From positions 1-8,485 of the forward strand of contig CAZGSV010000129.1 in assembly GCA_964528605.1 (NCBI GenBank): DNA of 8,485 nt. The letters are read 5' to 3'. Numbering within the stretch: position 1 is the stretch's first letter; the number at the start of each line of letters is the position of its first letter. This document shows, piece by piece, positions 1 to 6,341 of this stretch. A model generated the notes under the pieces. That model did not search any database and was not told the origin of the DNA. It saw nothing but the letters and a program-made list of their open reading frames with translations. The DNA comes from CAZGSV01 sp964528605 (lineage in GTDB: Bacteria; Armatimonadota; Zipacnadia; CAZGSV01). The translations under genes were made by a program, and so were the position numbers.

Positions 1-1281
1 CAGCCCCGCCCCCGACCCCGGCGCCCACGAGAAGTACGACGGGTCCCAGGAGTAGTACGACGTGATCAGGTTCGTCCCCAGCACATACTGCCAGTTGATG
101 GTGCCGCGCAGGTGCTCCCAGCCAATCTGCACCTTCGCATTGCGCTCCACGTAGTCGGAAGTCTCGCTCATCACCTGCTTGCGGCCGGCAAGATGGGCCG
201 CGGAACTCACCAGCTTCGGCGGGGGAATGGCCTCGCGTTCGTTCCACTCCTCCGGCCGCGAGGAGAGTAGGTCAAGCCCTGGGAGCGCCATCTCCTTCAG
301 GCACTTCAGGGTGTGGCCGTCCGACACGACCTGGCCCCATAGGTTCTCCTCCAGCAACGCGTGCCCGGAGGATTGAATGCCGCGCTTCGCGCACCACCGC
401 TCGATTTGGGCGAAGTAGGCCTCCGCGCACAGGTCGCTTATCAACTCCCAGAAGTCGCAGCGCACTTGGGCCGCATTCTCTGCCTGCTCGCCAAAGAGCA
501 CAGGCAGATTCGGCACCAGGTCGTAGCCCTTCCGCTGCCGAAAGACCTTGGGCAAATCCGCGCGCCAGGGCACCACAGGCGCATACTCCCCCCCCGCCAA
601 GTAGAAAGCCATCAGCGACGGCTCGTCGGTGAACGTGGACCAGATGACGCCTCCCATCTGCTTGGGGAAGCGCCGCTCGTACTCCGCGTGCGTCAGCCGC
701 AGGAACGCGCGCACCGCCTCCGGCCTCAGGATGTTGAGGTAGCGCCGCTTCTGATAGACGTTGCCCGTGCAGTGGGTGCCCTCGTACATCCGCTGCTCCA
801 CGTAAGCCATGCGCTTCCCCTCCGTGCCCTCTTCCACCAGCCACACCTTCCCGCCCAAGGCCGTGGCATCCGCGACCTCCGGCACCTCAACGCGCGCCAG
901 CCCGAGCGCCTCGTAGTCCGGGTTCTGCTCCAGCGTCAGCCCTCCGGCCGCGCCGCTCGGATACCCCTCCTCGTCATACAGCCAGAAGCCGAGCCCGGCT
1001 TCCTCGGTCAGGCGCAGGCCGTCGGCAAACTCCCGCCAGTGCTGCTCGTCGCGCAAGTAGTTGTGGAAGTTCACGTTGCCGACGATGCCCGCGAAGCCTC
1101 GCTCGGCCAGGGTGGCCACCTGCTGCGCGCGCCCCTCGGCCGTGGTGTCGAAGTTGTGAATGATCTGCCAGATGGCGTAGCGCCGCGGCGGCGCCAGGAA
1201 CTGCTGCCACAGTTGCGTCTGCGTCGCAGGCTCCGTCGCCGTCGTGGAACTCGCCAGCACCGCTGCCAACGCCAGCATCAT
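1..1281 (-). CDS. Secreted glycoside hydrolase, GH106-like TIM-barrel (partial, C-terminus off window)
   Basis: 427 residues are visible, continuing beyond base 1. This is an N-terminal catalytic barrel resembling GH106 alpha-L-rhamnosidases and related proteins often annotated only as glycosyl hydrolase. Family-like signatures seen in order are YDEEGYPSGAAGG (residues 102-114), WSTFTDEPSL (214-223), SSGHALLEENLWGQ (304-317) and KQVMSET (368-374), followed by INWQYVLGTNLI (395-406). E220 and E373 are candidate acidic catalytic residues by position; this is inference. Full-length relatives are usually about 900-1100 residues, so more than half is missing. The start is the first of two tandem ATGs; AGGGG lies 9 nt upstream at 1291-1295, and an in-frame stop at 1315-1317 limits extension. 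Residues 1-16 (MMLALAAVLASSTTAT) look like a short signal peptide lacking a basic n-region. It lies 80 nt after the PHP gene on the same strand, so co-transcription is likely. Substrate cannot be told from sequence. Confidence 0.85.
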   Translation of the reverse strand, partial: MMLALAAVLASSTTATEPATQTQLWQQFLAPPRRYAIWQIIHNFDTTAEGRAQQVATLAERGFAGIVGNVNFHNYLRDEQHWREFADGLRLTEEAGLGFWLYDEEGYPSGAAGGLTLEQNPDYEALGLARVEVPEVADATALGGKVWLVEEGTEGKRMAYVEQRMYEGTHCTGNVYQKRRYLNILRPEAVRAFLRLTHAEYERRFPKQMGGVIWSTFTDEPSLMAFYLAGGEYAPVVPWRADLPKVFRQRKGYDLVPNLPVLFGEQAENAAQVRCDFWELISDLCAEAYFAQIERWCAKRGIQSSGHALLEENLWGQVVSDGHTLKCLKEMALPGLDLLSSRPEEWNEREAIPPPKLVSSAAHLAGRKQVMSETSDYVERNAKVQIGWEHLRGTINWQYVLGTNLITSYYSWDPSYFSWAPGSGAGL

Positions 1282-1361
1282 GTTGCTCAGCCCCTTGCAG
1301 TCAACGGCACACCGCTAACCGCGCAGCGACACCCGCAGCCTCACCGGCCGGCCTCCGCGCG

Positions 1362-2240
1362 CTAACCGTCCCGCCGCACGAACATCGGCTGCGTGAACGC
1401 CCGCAGCCCGCTGTCGTCCGTTACCTCCGCGCGCACGTAACCCTCGCCGCCCTTCACCTCGTACGCCGCCGTCTTTCCTTTCACCTCGGCCAAGGTCTCC
1501 CCCCCCGCGCCCACGAAACGCACCAGCGCCGCCGTGGGCAGCGTTATCTCGTGGCGGCTGCCCGGCCTGCCGTCGCCGCGGAGGACCGAGACCGGCTCCG
1601 CGGCGCATGCCCGCTCCACCGCCACAAACTCGCCCGCGCGCATCGCCTCCAGCAGCGCCGCCTGCTCCAGGCGATCGGCCCAGACAGTGACGTACCCCAC
1701 TGCCTCAATGCCCCTGAACCCGTGGATGTCCGTGCTCAGCGTTGCGTAGAGAAGCAGCCCATCGTTGAGGCATTCGTCCCACTGGTCCACCGCGAACTGC
1801 ATCGGGTTGGCCGCGGGGTTCAGTTCCCAGATGCGCGCCTTCTGCGCCACCGCGTCCCGCACGTCGTCCAGCGTCCACCGCCCGTCCGCGGGATGGTCAA
1901 TGCGCGTCAGCGCCCCCGGCACCCGCTCGTTCACCTGCGCGAACCCATCCGGCACGTGCCAGTAGTCCGTCTCCGTGTCCGGAATCGGAATCAGCAGCGG
2001 CTCAATGCTCAGATGATTCCAGGTCCCTTTGCGCCCGATGAAAGCCTGCTCGGTACCGGGCACCACAAGGAAGTCCGGCGTGCACAACGTGGCCGGGTCC
2101 AGAATCAGCGAGGGATCGTCCTCCTCCTTGTACTCCAGGAAGACGAAGTCGTCGCCCCGCCGCCGCAGGTAGTCCAGCGCGTCCTCCACCCCGATGTCTT
2201 TGACCTCGTGATGATGCGTGTCCCCGCGATAAGCGTTCAT
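1362..2240 (-). CDS. PHP-fold metallohydrolase-like protein, CehA/McbA type, cytosolic paralogue
   Basis: 292 residues. The fold is inferred from PHP-like motifs: GDTHHH (6-11, giving H9 and H11), an acidic residue at E64 (GTEQ), H76 (NHLS), H116 (DHPAD), E139 (WELNP) and D171/H173 (TDIHG). Members of this superfamily hydrolyse phosphoesters or related bonds using a metal cluster; the reaction here is unknown. Motif II, normally TDH, reads LEYK (35-38), so two usual metal ligands are absent or replaced by E36. The last roughly 80 residues (from about 215) form a beta-rich tail ending in GYVRAEV and FTQPMFV, typical of CehA-like proteins. There is no signal peptide, unlike its paralogue at 7184-8209. 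AGGAGG at 2251-2256, 10 nt upstream, supports this ATG. It leads a probable two-gene operon with the glycoside hydrolase and is divergent from the HD-GYP gene. Confidence 0.85.
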   Translation of the reverse strand: MNAYRGDTHHHEVKDIGVEDALDYLRRRGDDFVFLEYKEEDDPSLILDPATLCTPDFLVVPGTEQAFIGRKGTWNHLSIEPLLIPIPDTETDYWHVPDGFAQVNERVPGALTRIDHPADGRWTLDDVRDAVAQKARIWELNPAANPMQFAVDQWDECLNDGLLLYATLSTDIHGFRGIEAVGYVTVWADRLEQAALLEAMRAGEFVAVERACAAEPVSVLRGDGRPGSRHEITLPTAALVRFVGAGGETLAEVKGKTAAYEVKGGEGYVRAEVTDDSGLRAFTQPMFVRRDG

Positions 2241-2250
2241 GCAAGCGATG

Positions 2251-2256
2251 CCTCCT
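2251..2256 (-). promoter_or_regulatory. Shine-Dalgarno site of the cytosolic PHP gene
   Basis: The minus strand reads AGGAGG, a full match to the anti-SD core, 10 nt before the ATG at 2240. It selects this start. No convincing -35/-10 pair was found between here and the divergent gene. Confidence 0.7.
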
Positions 2257-2456
2257 ATCCTGCCCTAACTACCACATCAGGGCACCGCCTGGGAAGGGCC
2301 GCGGGGAGGCCCGCGCGGCTCGCAGGGCGGATCTCTCTGCTTGTGCGCTCCCCAGGCGCCGCGCCGTGGTGCCGGGGGGGGGCCGGACGATCGAATGAAC
2401 CTGCACCCCCCTGGGTAGGCGTTATCATCACAGGTCCGCGAGGGAGCGTGACACGA

Positions 2457-4400
2457 ATGCCCCAGTCGCGCCTGGCCGCTGACGCCGAACCTGACATAAG
2501 ACAGTTCGAGGAGCGGGAGGCGAGGGCGAGCGAGCTGTGGTGGCTCGCCGTGGCCCTCATCCTGGCCCTGGGCATCGGCCTGGTGCTCGCCGAGTTCTCG
2601 CGCGCGCCCGCCATCGTCTTCGTCAGGCGCACCCTCGAGTTGCCCGGCGTCGCGGCGGGCCTGGTCGTGCTTTTCGTTCTCGTGGCCACCTACTTCCGGC
2701 AAAGCGCCAACAGCCTCAGCCGCGAGAACCGCCGCCTGGTCGCGGCCCTCAAGCAAGGCCAGCAGAGCCTCCAACGCCACCTCCAGCGGCTCGATACCCT
2801 CTACGAGGCCAGCCGGGCCCTGGGCGGCACCCTCGACCTCGATGCTGCCCTCGATCTCGTGGCAGACATCTTCAGCCGCGCGAGCGGCGCTAGCGCAGTG
2901 CTCGTGGGCCTCAAAGGCGAGGGCGAGGGCTTCACCGTGCGCGCCCGCCGTACGGCGGGCCTCCCTGAGTGGGACGGCGCGCCCAAACCCCTCGAGGCAC
3001 ACGGCCTCTTCTTCCACGCCATGCATGGAGACAAGGTAACCTATCTCGAAGAGGTCGAGGGTCTGGCCTCGTCGAGCCCCTTGCTTCCCGGCTTGGCGGC
3101 CAAAGGCGTCCTGGTGGTGCCCCTTCAGGGCATCCGGGACTATGTCGGCGCCGTCGCTCTCTGCTACCCCGAGCGCGTGAGCGTGCCCGAGGAAGAACTG
3201 CACATGCTCTCCACCCTCGGCCGCCACGCGGGCGTCGCCGTCGAGAACGCCCTCCTGCACCGCCGCATCGAGGCCGAACTCGAGGCCAAACTCGGCCAGC
3301 TCTCCGCCATGGTCGAGATCGCTCGTGATGTCAATGCCGCCCTTGAACTCCCGGAGGTCCTGGCCCGAATCGGAGAGAAGGCTCGCCAGATGGCCGGCGG
3401 CGAGGCCGCCTCCGTGCTGCTGCTCGATCCGGGCGCCGACCAACTCCGCTTCCAGGTGGCCCTCGGCGAGGCCGGCAGACAGGTCGCTCACTATGTCGTG
3501 CCCCTGGGCAAAGGCATCGCCGGCTGGGTCGCCGAGGAGAAGAAGCCCGCCCTGGTGCCAGACGCTCCCGCGGATCCCCGCTTCATGAGCGAGGTTGACG
3601 CGCAGGTCGGCTTTCGCACTACCTCGGTCCTAGCCGTTCCCATCGCCGGCGGCGGCAGGGTCCTCGGTGTCATCGAGGTGCTCAACAAGGTCAAGGGCGG
3701 CGCCTTCACTCACGAGGATCTTGCCATGGTCGAGGCGGTCGCCGAGCAAGCCGCCACTGCCGTCGAACACGCGCGCCTCTACGAAGAGGCGCGGTCCGTG
3801 CATTTGCGCACCCTTCGCGGCCTCGCCACCGTCCTCGCTGACCGCACCCCCCATATGCGCGGCCACCTCCAGCGCGTCCGCGATTACGCCCTGCGCCTCG
3901 CCCTTGCCCTCCGCATGGCGCCCGAGGAGCAGGCGGCCCTGGCCGACGCCGCCATGCTCCACGACATCGGCCTCATTGCCGTCCGCGAAGAAGTCGTCAA
4001 CAAGGCGGGCCCGCTGACCCCGGAGGAACGCGCCGAGGTCGAGCGCCACCCCGTCGTCGGCGCCCGCCTGGTCGAGTCCACGCCCAGACTCGCCGTCTGC
4101 GCCCCCACGATCCGCCACCACCACGAGCGCTGGGATGGCACCGGCTACCCCGGCCACCTGAGGGCGGATGACATACCCCTCGCGGCGCGTGTCCTGGGCG
4201 TAGTCGAAGCCTATGAGACGATGACCGCCCCCACGCCCTATCGCCCCCAGCCGCTCTCCCGCGAGCAGGCCATCGCGCAACTGCAAGAAGGCGCTGGCAC
4301 TCAGTTCGACCCCCTCATCGTGTCTCGCGTCGTCGCCATGCTCTCCGAGCCCGATAGCACCGTCGGCTTGGCCGCGCCACCGCCGCCTGAGCCCACTTAG
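2457..4400 (+). CDS. Membrane-anchored GAF-GAF-HD-GYP signalling protein (probable c-di-GMP phosphodiesterase)
   Basis: 647 residues. Two predicted membrane helices (about 27-47 and 63-80) are followed by a charged, coiled-coil-like linker (81-120), GAF 1 (about 121-265), GAF 2 (about 285-442) and an HD-GYP domain (about 450-628). The GAF domains presumably sense a ligand or redox state and control hydrolysis of c-di-GMP in the cytoplasm. HD-GYP residues seen are H470, H502-D503 (LHDIG), H531 (HP), HHHERWDGTGYP (554-565) and GTQFDP (614-619). Odd points: the usual HDIGK is HDIGL (L506), and the usual aD..DA segment reads VVEAYETM, with E584 and E587 in place of both aspartates. The tail is proline-rich. 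The frame stays open upstream to 1551, but that part is antisense to the PHP gene. I chose ATG 2457 because AGGGAG lies at 2441-2446, 10 nt away, and the protein then begins just before the first helix. A weak TATCAT box lies at 2423-2428. It ends 35 nt from the convergent sialidase gene. Confidence 0.92.
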   Translation: MPQSRLAADAEPDIRQFEEREARASELWWLAVALILALGIGLVLAEFSRAPAIVFVRRTLELPGVAAGLVVLFVLVATYFRQSANSLSRENRRLVAALKQGQQSLQRHLQRLDTLYEASRALGGTLDLDAALDLVADIFSRASGASAVLVGLKGEGEGFTVRARRTAGLPEWDGAPKPLEAHGLFFHAMHGDKVTYLEEVEGLASSSPLLPGLAAKGVLVVPLQGIRDYVGAVALCYPERVSVPEEELHMLSTLGRHAGVAVENALLHRRIEAELEAKLGQLSAMVEIARDVNAALELPEVLARIGEKARQMAGGEAASVLLLDPGADQLRFQVALGEAGRQVAHYVVPLGKGIAGWVAEEKKPALVPDAPADPRFMSEVDAQVGFRTTSVLAVPIAGGGRVLGVIEVLNKVKGGAFTHEDLAMVEAVAEQAATAVEHARLYEEARSVHLRTLRGLATVLADRTPHMRGHLQRVRDYALRLALALRMAPEEQAALADAAMLHDIGLIAVREEVVNKAGPLTPEERAEVERHPVVGARLVESTPRLAVCAPTIRHHHERWDGTGYPGHLRADDIPLAARVLGVVEAYETMTAPTPYRPQPLSREQAIAQLQEGAGTQFDPLIVSRVVAMLSEPDSTVGLAAPPPPEPT

Positions 4401-4435
4401 CGCCCGCTGATCCGAATCGCCGGGGGCGCCCGCTG

Positions 4436-5491
4436 CTACTGTCCGTAGAACCAGGCGGTCGGCACGATCCTCTCCTTCAGCGAGATCATCCCGGTGCCCG
4501 TCGGGTAGTCGTAGATGAAATAGGTGATCAGCGCCTCGTCTCCCACGAAGAGCACGCTGGCGTAGGCCGCTTTGTGGGCCGCGTCCGTATCTAAGTCGCG
4601 GAAGCACTCCCACGTCTCCCCCTCGTCCCGCGATATCGCCGCCGTCATCGGCGTGCGCTGGTCCGGCGAGTTGTTCCAGACTATCAGCAGATCTCCCGTG
4701 GAGGGGATACGTTTGATCGTCGCCGGTGATGAGGGCGATCGCAGCGGCATCGCCTCCGGCGCCGACCAGGTCACGCCGCCATCCACCGAGTAGGCCTTGT
4801 AGACGTGGCCCTGATCGGACCGGATCACCATCAGCACCCGCCCCTCCCTCAGTTCCACTACCCCAGGCTCGTCCGCTCCGCTCCCCGGCAGGTCAACCTT
4901 GCCCGCGCCCTCGCGCCAAGTCCGCCCCTCGTCATCCGAGTAGCAGCAGTAGGAAGTGAAGTGATAGCTCGTCGCCACGTCCGGCGTGTACGACGCTGGC
5001 GCCAGCAGTCTCCCGTTGCTCAACTGCACCACCCGGTCGTTGTTGACGCAGTAGTAACCGGGCGCAGGGATGCACAGCACCTCCTCACTCCAAGTCAGCC
5101 CCTCGTCAGCAGACCTGCGCATCCGCAGGCGGCAGTCGCTCGTGCTGTTCTTGCGCAGGTAGAAGATGCCCAGCGCCCCCGATTGCAGCCGCAGCAGGCT
5201 CACGTCCATTAGGTTCATCGCCGCGTCATTCGCCACTAGCGTGAACTCCGGCCCCCAGGTGCGCCCGCGGTCCTCGCTGATTCTGCCCGATATCTGCGCC
5301 CAGGCATGGTCGTCACCGCCCGGTCCGTAACACGACCACGCCAGCAGCAGCCGCCCGTCCTTCAGTTCAACGAGCGACGCCTCGGAGTTCCGCGCGTTTC
5401 CCTCGCCCGCGGGGCAAACGATCAACTCGTGGGGCGCGTCCGCCGCCGGGCCGCCAATGGCCAGTGACCAAACAAGAATCAGAGGCGCCAT
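4436..5491 (-). CDS. Secreted sialidase-family (BNR/Asp-box) beta-propeller protein
   Basis: 351 residues. Five Asp boxes of the S-x-D-x-G-x-T-W type are visible: SEDRGRTW (72-79), SADEGLTW (127-134), SDDEGRTW (185-192), SVDGGVTW (235-242) and SRDEGETW (287-294). These mark a six-bladed propeller of the exo-alpha-sialidase superfamily. The length suits a single-domain enzyme. No clear FRIP motif is present; ARNSE (33-37) sits near where an N-terminal active-site arginine would be expected, so sialidase activity itself is not assured. Residues 1-18 (MAPLILVWSLAIGGPAAD) look like a signal peptide, implying export. An ATG at 5560 would add 23 residues, but the ATG at 5491 has AGGAGG 5 nt upstream and places the signal peptide at the N-terminus. 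A structured leader lies just upstream. It follows the EF-Tu-domain-2-like gene by 126 nt and converges on the HD-GYP gene. A role in glycan breakdown is inferred. Confidence 0.88.
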   Translation of the reverse strand: MAPLILVWSLAIGGPAADAPHELIVCPAGEGNARNSEASLVELKDGRLLLAWSCYGPGGDDHAWAQISGRISEDRGRTWGPEFTLVANDAAMNLMDVSLLRLQSGALGIFYLRKNSTSDCRLRMRRSADEGLTWSEEVLCIPAPGYYCVNNDRVVQLSNGRLLAPASYTPDVATSYHFTSYCCYSDDEGRTWREGAGKVDLPGSGADEPGVVELREGRVLMVIRSDQGHVYKAYSVDGGVTWSAPEAMPLRSPSSPATIKRIPSTGDLLIVWNNSPDQRTPMTAAISRDEGETWECFRDLDTDAAHKAAYASVLFVGDEALITYFIYDYPTGTGMISLKERIVPTAWFYGQ

Positions 5492-5496
5492 CGGTT

Positions 5497-5502
5497 CCTC
5501 CT
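5497..5502 (-). promoter_or_regulatory. Shine-Dalgarno site deciding the sialidase start
   Basis: The minus strand reads AGGAGG, 5 nt before the ATG at 5491. This favours that ATG over the in-frame ATG at 5560, which lies inside the inverted-repeat region. The site lies 17 nt beyond the last hairpin arm of the leader, so folding there could affect access to it. Confidence 0.7.
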
Positions 5503-5515
5503 TACGGCCGCGCCC

Positions 5516-5597
5516 AGGGAAAATGGGCACCGCAACCCATTTTCGTGCGTCGGAATGCACGAGACGCCCGTCTAACCGAAAACGGGTTGCTGTCCCT
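5516..5597 (-). other. Structured inverted-repeat leader between the EF-Tu-like and sialidase genes
   Basis: Arms 5532-5545 and 5577-5590 pair over 14 positions. The only non-Watson-Crick pair is a G-U wobble in minus-strand RNA (A-C on the plus strand). An outer AGGGA/TCCCT pair (5516-5520 with 5593-5597) can close the structure. Small internal hairpins lie at 5543-5562 (TCGTGC/GCACGA) and 5562-5573 (AGAC/GTCT). The promoter-distal arm can instead pair in a perfect 8-bp hairpin with an 8-nt loop: AAAATGGG/CCCATTTT, 5520-5527 with 5536-5543. Both folds use 5536-5543, so they exclude each other. Possible readings are an attenuator or other cis-acting RNA for the sialidase gene, a processing or termination signal for the upstream gene, or a small MITE/REP-like insertion. 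Sequence alone does not decide. No known riboswitch consensus was recognised. Confidence 0.6.
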
Positions 5598-5617
5598 CGT
5601 TTGCGGGGGCACCGCCG

Positions 5618-5869
5618 CTAGGTCACCAGGAAAACCTGGTCCCCCTCGTGCACCTTCTCGAGCGCCTTGAGCCCGACGTCGTCCCCCACCTTCGCCTCCT
5701 CCACGTTCACGTGCTCAATCTGCATGGAGTCCACCGCCTGGGTGAAGTCCGTGTGCGCGCCCTTGAAGTGCACCGTCTGGCCGACCTTGAGCGGCTCGGT
5801 CAACTTGATGATGGCGACGGAGATCTTGCCGAAGTAGTGGGTCACTTTGCCAATGGAGACTTCCGGCAT
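5618..5869 (-). CDS. Translation elongation factor-like protein (EF-Tu domain-2-like beta-barrel)
   Basis: 83 residues, the usual size for stand-alone proteins annotated as translation elongation factor-like. The sequence consists of one beta-barrel: GKVTHYFGKISVAIIKL (7-23), LKVGQTVHFKG (27-37), TDFTQAVDSMQIEH (40-53) and AKVGDDVGLK (59-68), ending EGDQVFLVT. The DFTQ..DSMQIEH stretch also resembles the C-terminal barrel of U32 peptidases. There is no GTPase domain, so it is not an elongation factor; its role is unknown. The ATG at 5923 would add 18 unlike residues. I chose ATG 5869 because GGGGAGG lies 7 nt upstream and relatives begin MPE. The last seven codons contain a perfect ACCAGG/CCTGGT hairpin with a TTTT loop (5625-5640). 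It precedes the sialidase on the same strand. Confidence 0.88.
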   Translation of the reverse strand: MPEVSIGKVTHYFGKISVAIIKLTEPLKVGQTVHFKGAHTDFTQAVDSMQIEHVNVEEAKVGDDVGLKALEKVHEGDQVFLVT

Positions 5870-5876
5870 TCCGACA

Positions 5877-5883
5877 CCTCCCC
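5877..5883 (-). promoter_or_regulatory. Shine-Dalgarno site deciding the EF-Tu-like start
   Basis: The minus strand reads GGGGAGG, 7 nt before the ATG at 5869. This sets the start there rather than at the in-frame ATG at 5923. The same GGGGAGG precedes the DUF4367-like gene (7071-7077). Confidence 0.65.
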
Positions 5884-5921
5884 GCGTACGCAGGCAGTCT
5901 GGCCGCCTGCCGCTCGCCCCC

Positions 5922-5950
5922 ATTGTGCCCCAGCGAGCACCTCAGCGCAA
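5922..5950 (-). promoter_or_regulatory. Possible promoter of the EF-Tu-like gene
   Basis: On the minus strand, TTGCGC (5945-5950) and CACAAT (5922-5927) are separated by 17 nt, a sigma-70-like arrangement with four of six -10 matches and a TTG -35 core. Transcription would begin about 45 nt before the ATG. It is weaker than the TATAAT boxes of the other two genes. Confidence 0.3.
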
Positions 5951-5990
5951 GCGGGCGCGGCCAGCCCCAAGAGCGGCCCCCTCGCCTCGC

Positions 5991-6012
5991 AATTTGAGCC
6001 TTTAGGCTTGAG
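5991..6012. repeat. Degenerate copy of the short TCAAACCT-type palindrome
   Basis: The stretch has the layout TTGAGCCT-TT-AGGCTTGA. It differs mainly by transitions from the TCAAACCT-TC-AGGTTTGA hairpin in the repeat copy at 8281-8485, and sits about 20 nt left of the first full repeat. It reads as a decayed member of the same palindrome family. This is suggestive only, as the element is short. Confidence 0.35.
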
Positions 6013-6033
6013 GTGGGAAGATGCGGACGCCCT

Positions 6034-6112
6034 CACCCTCGTAACTCAAACCTTCAGCCTTGATGGAGTCACCGCCCCCCCGTCAGACCCAAAGGTTTGA
6101 GTTACGTGGGTG
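6034..6112. repeat. 79-bp palindromic unit with 21-bp terminal inverted repeats
   Basis: The ends 6034-6054 and 6092-6112 are inverted repeats over 21 bases with one mismatch; the innermost 14 (GTAACTCAAACCTT and its complement) are perfect. The left end coincides with the start of the 205-base repeat. This looks like a small non-autonomous (MITE- or REP-like) unit; no transposase is in the window. Confidence 0.75.
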
Positions 6113-6113
6113 T

Positions 6114-6139
6114 GCCCGCCGCCAGTCGTAGCGGCGGGC
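6114..6139. repeat. GC-rich hairpin inside the direct repeat
   Basis: GCCCGCCGC (6114-6122) and GCGGCGGGC (6131-6139) form a perfect 9-bp stem with an 8-nt loop. The same hairpin is in copy 2 at 8361-8386. There is no T-run on either side, so it is not a standard intrinsic terminator. Confidence 0.7.
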
Positions 6140-6195
6140 CCTCCGTTGGCGGGGTCTGGCTCAGGCACGCTTCTACGCTCCATGTTGCCCGCCAG

Positions 6196-6320
6196 GGCGT
6201 AGGGGCGGGTTCTTAACCCGCCCGCCGTTCGCGTGGCGAACGGGGGTGCGAGCAGCCCGCTGGCAGCACAACTCGGCGCCTGGCGGCGCCGCGGGCCGCG
6301 TAAGATGCGGCCCCTACGCC
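6196..6320. repeat. Inverted-repeat element with GGCGTAGGGGC ends
   Basis: Perfect 11-bp inverted ends (6196-6206 and 6310-6320) enclose about 100 bases packed with smaller palindromes: GGGCGGGTT-CTT-AACCCGCCC (6203-6223), CCGTTCGC-GTG-GCGAACGG (6225-6243) and GGGCCGC/GCGGCCC (6293-6299 with 6307-6313). Repeats with GTAGGGGC-type ends are known dispersed non-coding elements in several bacterial phyla. The left 43 bases recur at 8443-8485. Confidence 0.65.
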
Positions 6321-6341
6321 GCCCCGCCAACGCGGGGCGGC
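6318..6341. repeat. GC-rich 10-bp hairpin
   Basis: GCCGCCCCGC (6318-6327), loop CAAC, then GCGGGGCGGC (6332-6341) is a perfect stem, overlapping the right end of the neighbouring inverted-repeat element by three bases. It lies 73 bp beyond the stop of the DUF4367-like gene on the minus strand. It could act as a terminator-like barrier, but it has no T-run. Confidence 0.55.

Larger units (their letters stand above)
6034..6238. repeat. Long direct repeat, copy 1
   Basis: These 205 bases match 8281-8485 at a constant offset of 2247 with three differences: 6042, and two adjacent bases at 6058-6059. The true repeat may be longer, because the second copy is cut by the window edge; similarity begins sharply at CACCCTC. 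It contains no coding sequence. It is built from palindromes: a 79-bp unit with 21-bp inverted ends (6034-6112), a GC-rich hairpin (6114-6139) and the left part of another inverted-repeat unit (6196-6320). Confidence 0.92.

Noticed and set aside
361..1365. 334-residue plus-strand open frame
   Set aside because: It is antisense to the glycoside hydrolase, whose motifs are unambiguous; the product is rich in Arg, Leu and His.
1551..2456. In-frame plus-strand extension of the HD-GYP reading frame
   Set aside because: It is antisense to the PHP gene, has Arg/His/Pro-rich composition with no domain, and the ATG at 2457 has its own SD.
2277..3491. 404-residue minus-strand open frame opposite the HD-GYP gene
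   Set aside because: The plus strand encodes clear GAF domains and membrane helices. The minus-strand product is low-complexity Ala/Gly/Glu/His with no recognisable motif, as expected from high GC.
4401..4435. Bidirectional terminator between the convergent HD-GYP and sialidase genes
   Set aside because: The 35-nt gap is GC-rich with a direct GCGCCCGCTG-like repeat, but no stem followed by a T-run is visible.
3630..4613. 327-residue minus-strand open frame
   Set aside because: It is a shadow of the HD-GYP domain and of the sialidase C-terminus; the composition is not protein-like.
6031..6100. Peptide ending DGVTAPPSDPKV, also present near 8347
   Set aside because: The identical peptides arise only from translating the two non-coding repeat copies; there is no start signal or independent coding evidence.
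5991..6341. CRISPR array or insertion sequence
   Set aside because: Repeat units are palindromic and unevenly spaced without regular spacers, and no transposase or cas gene is present.
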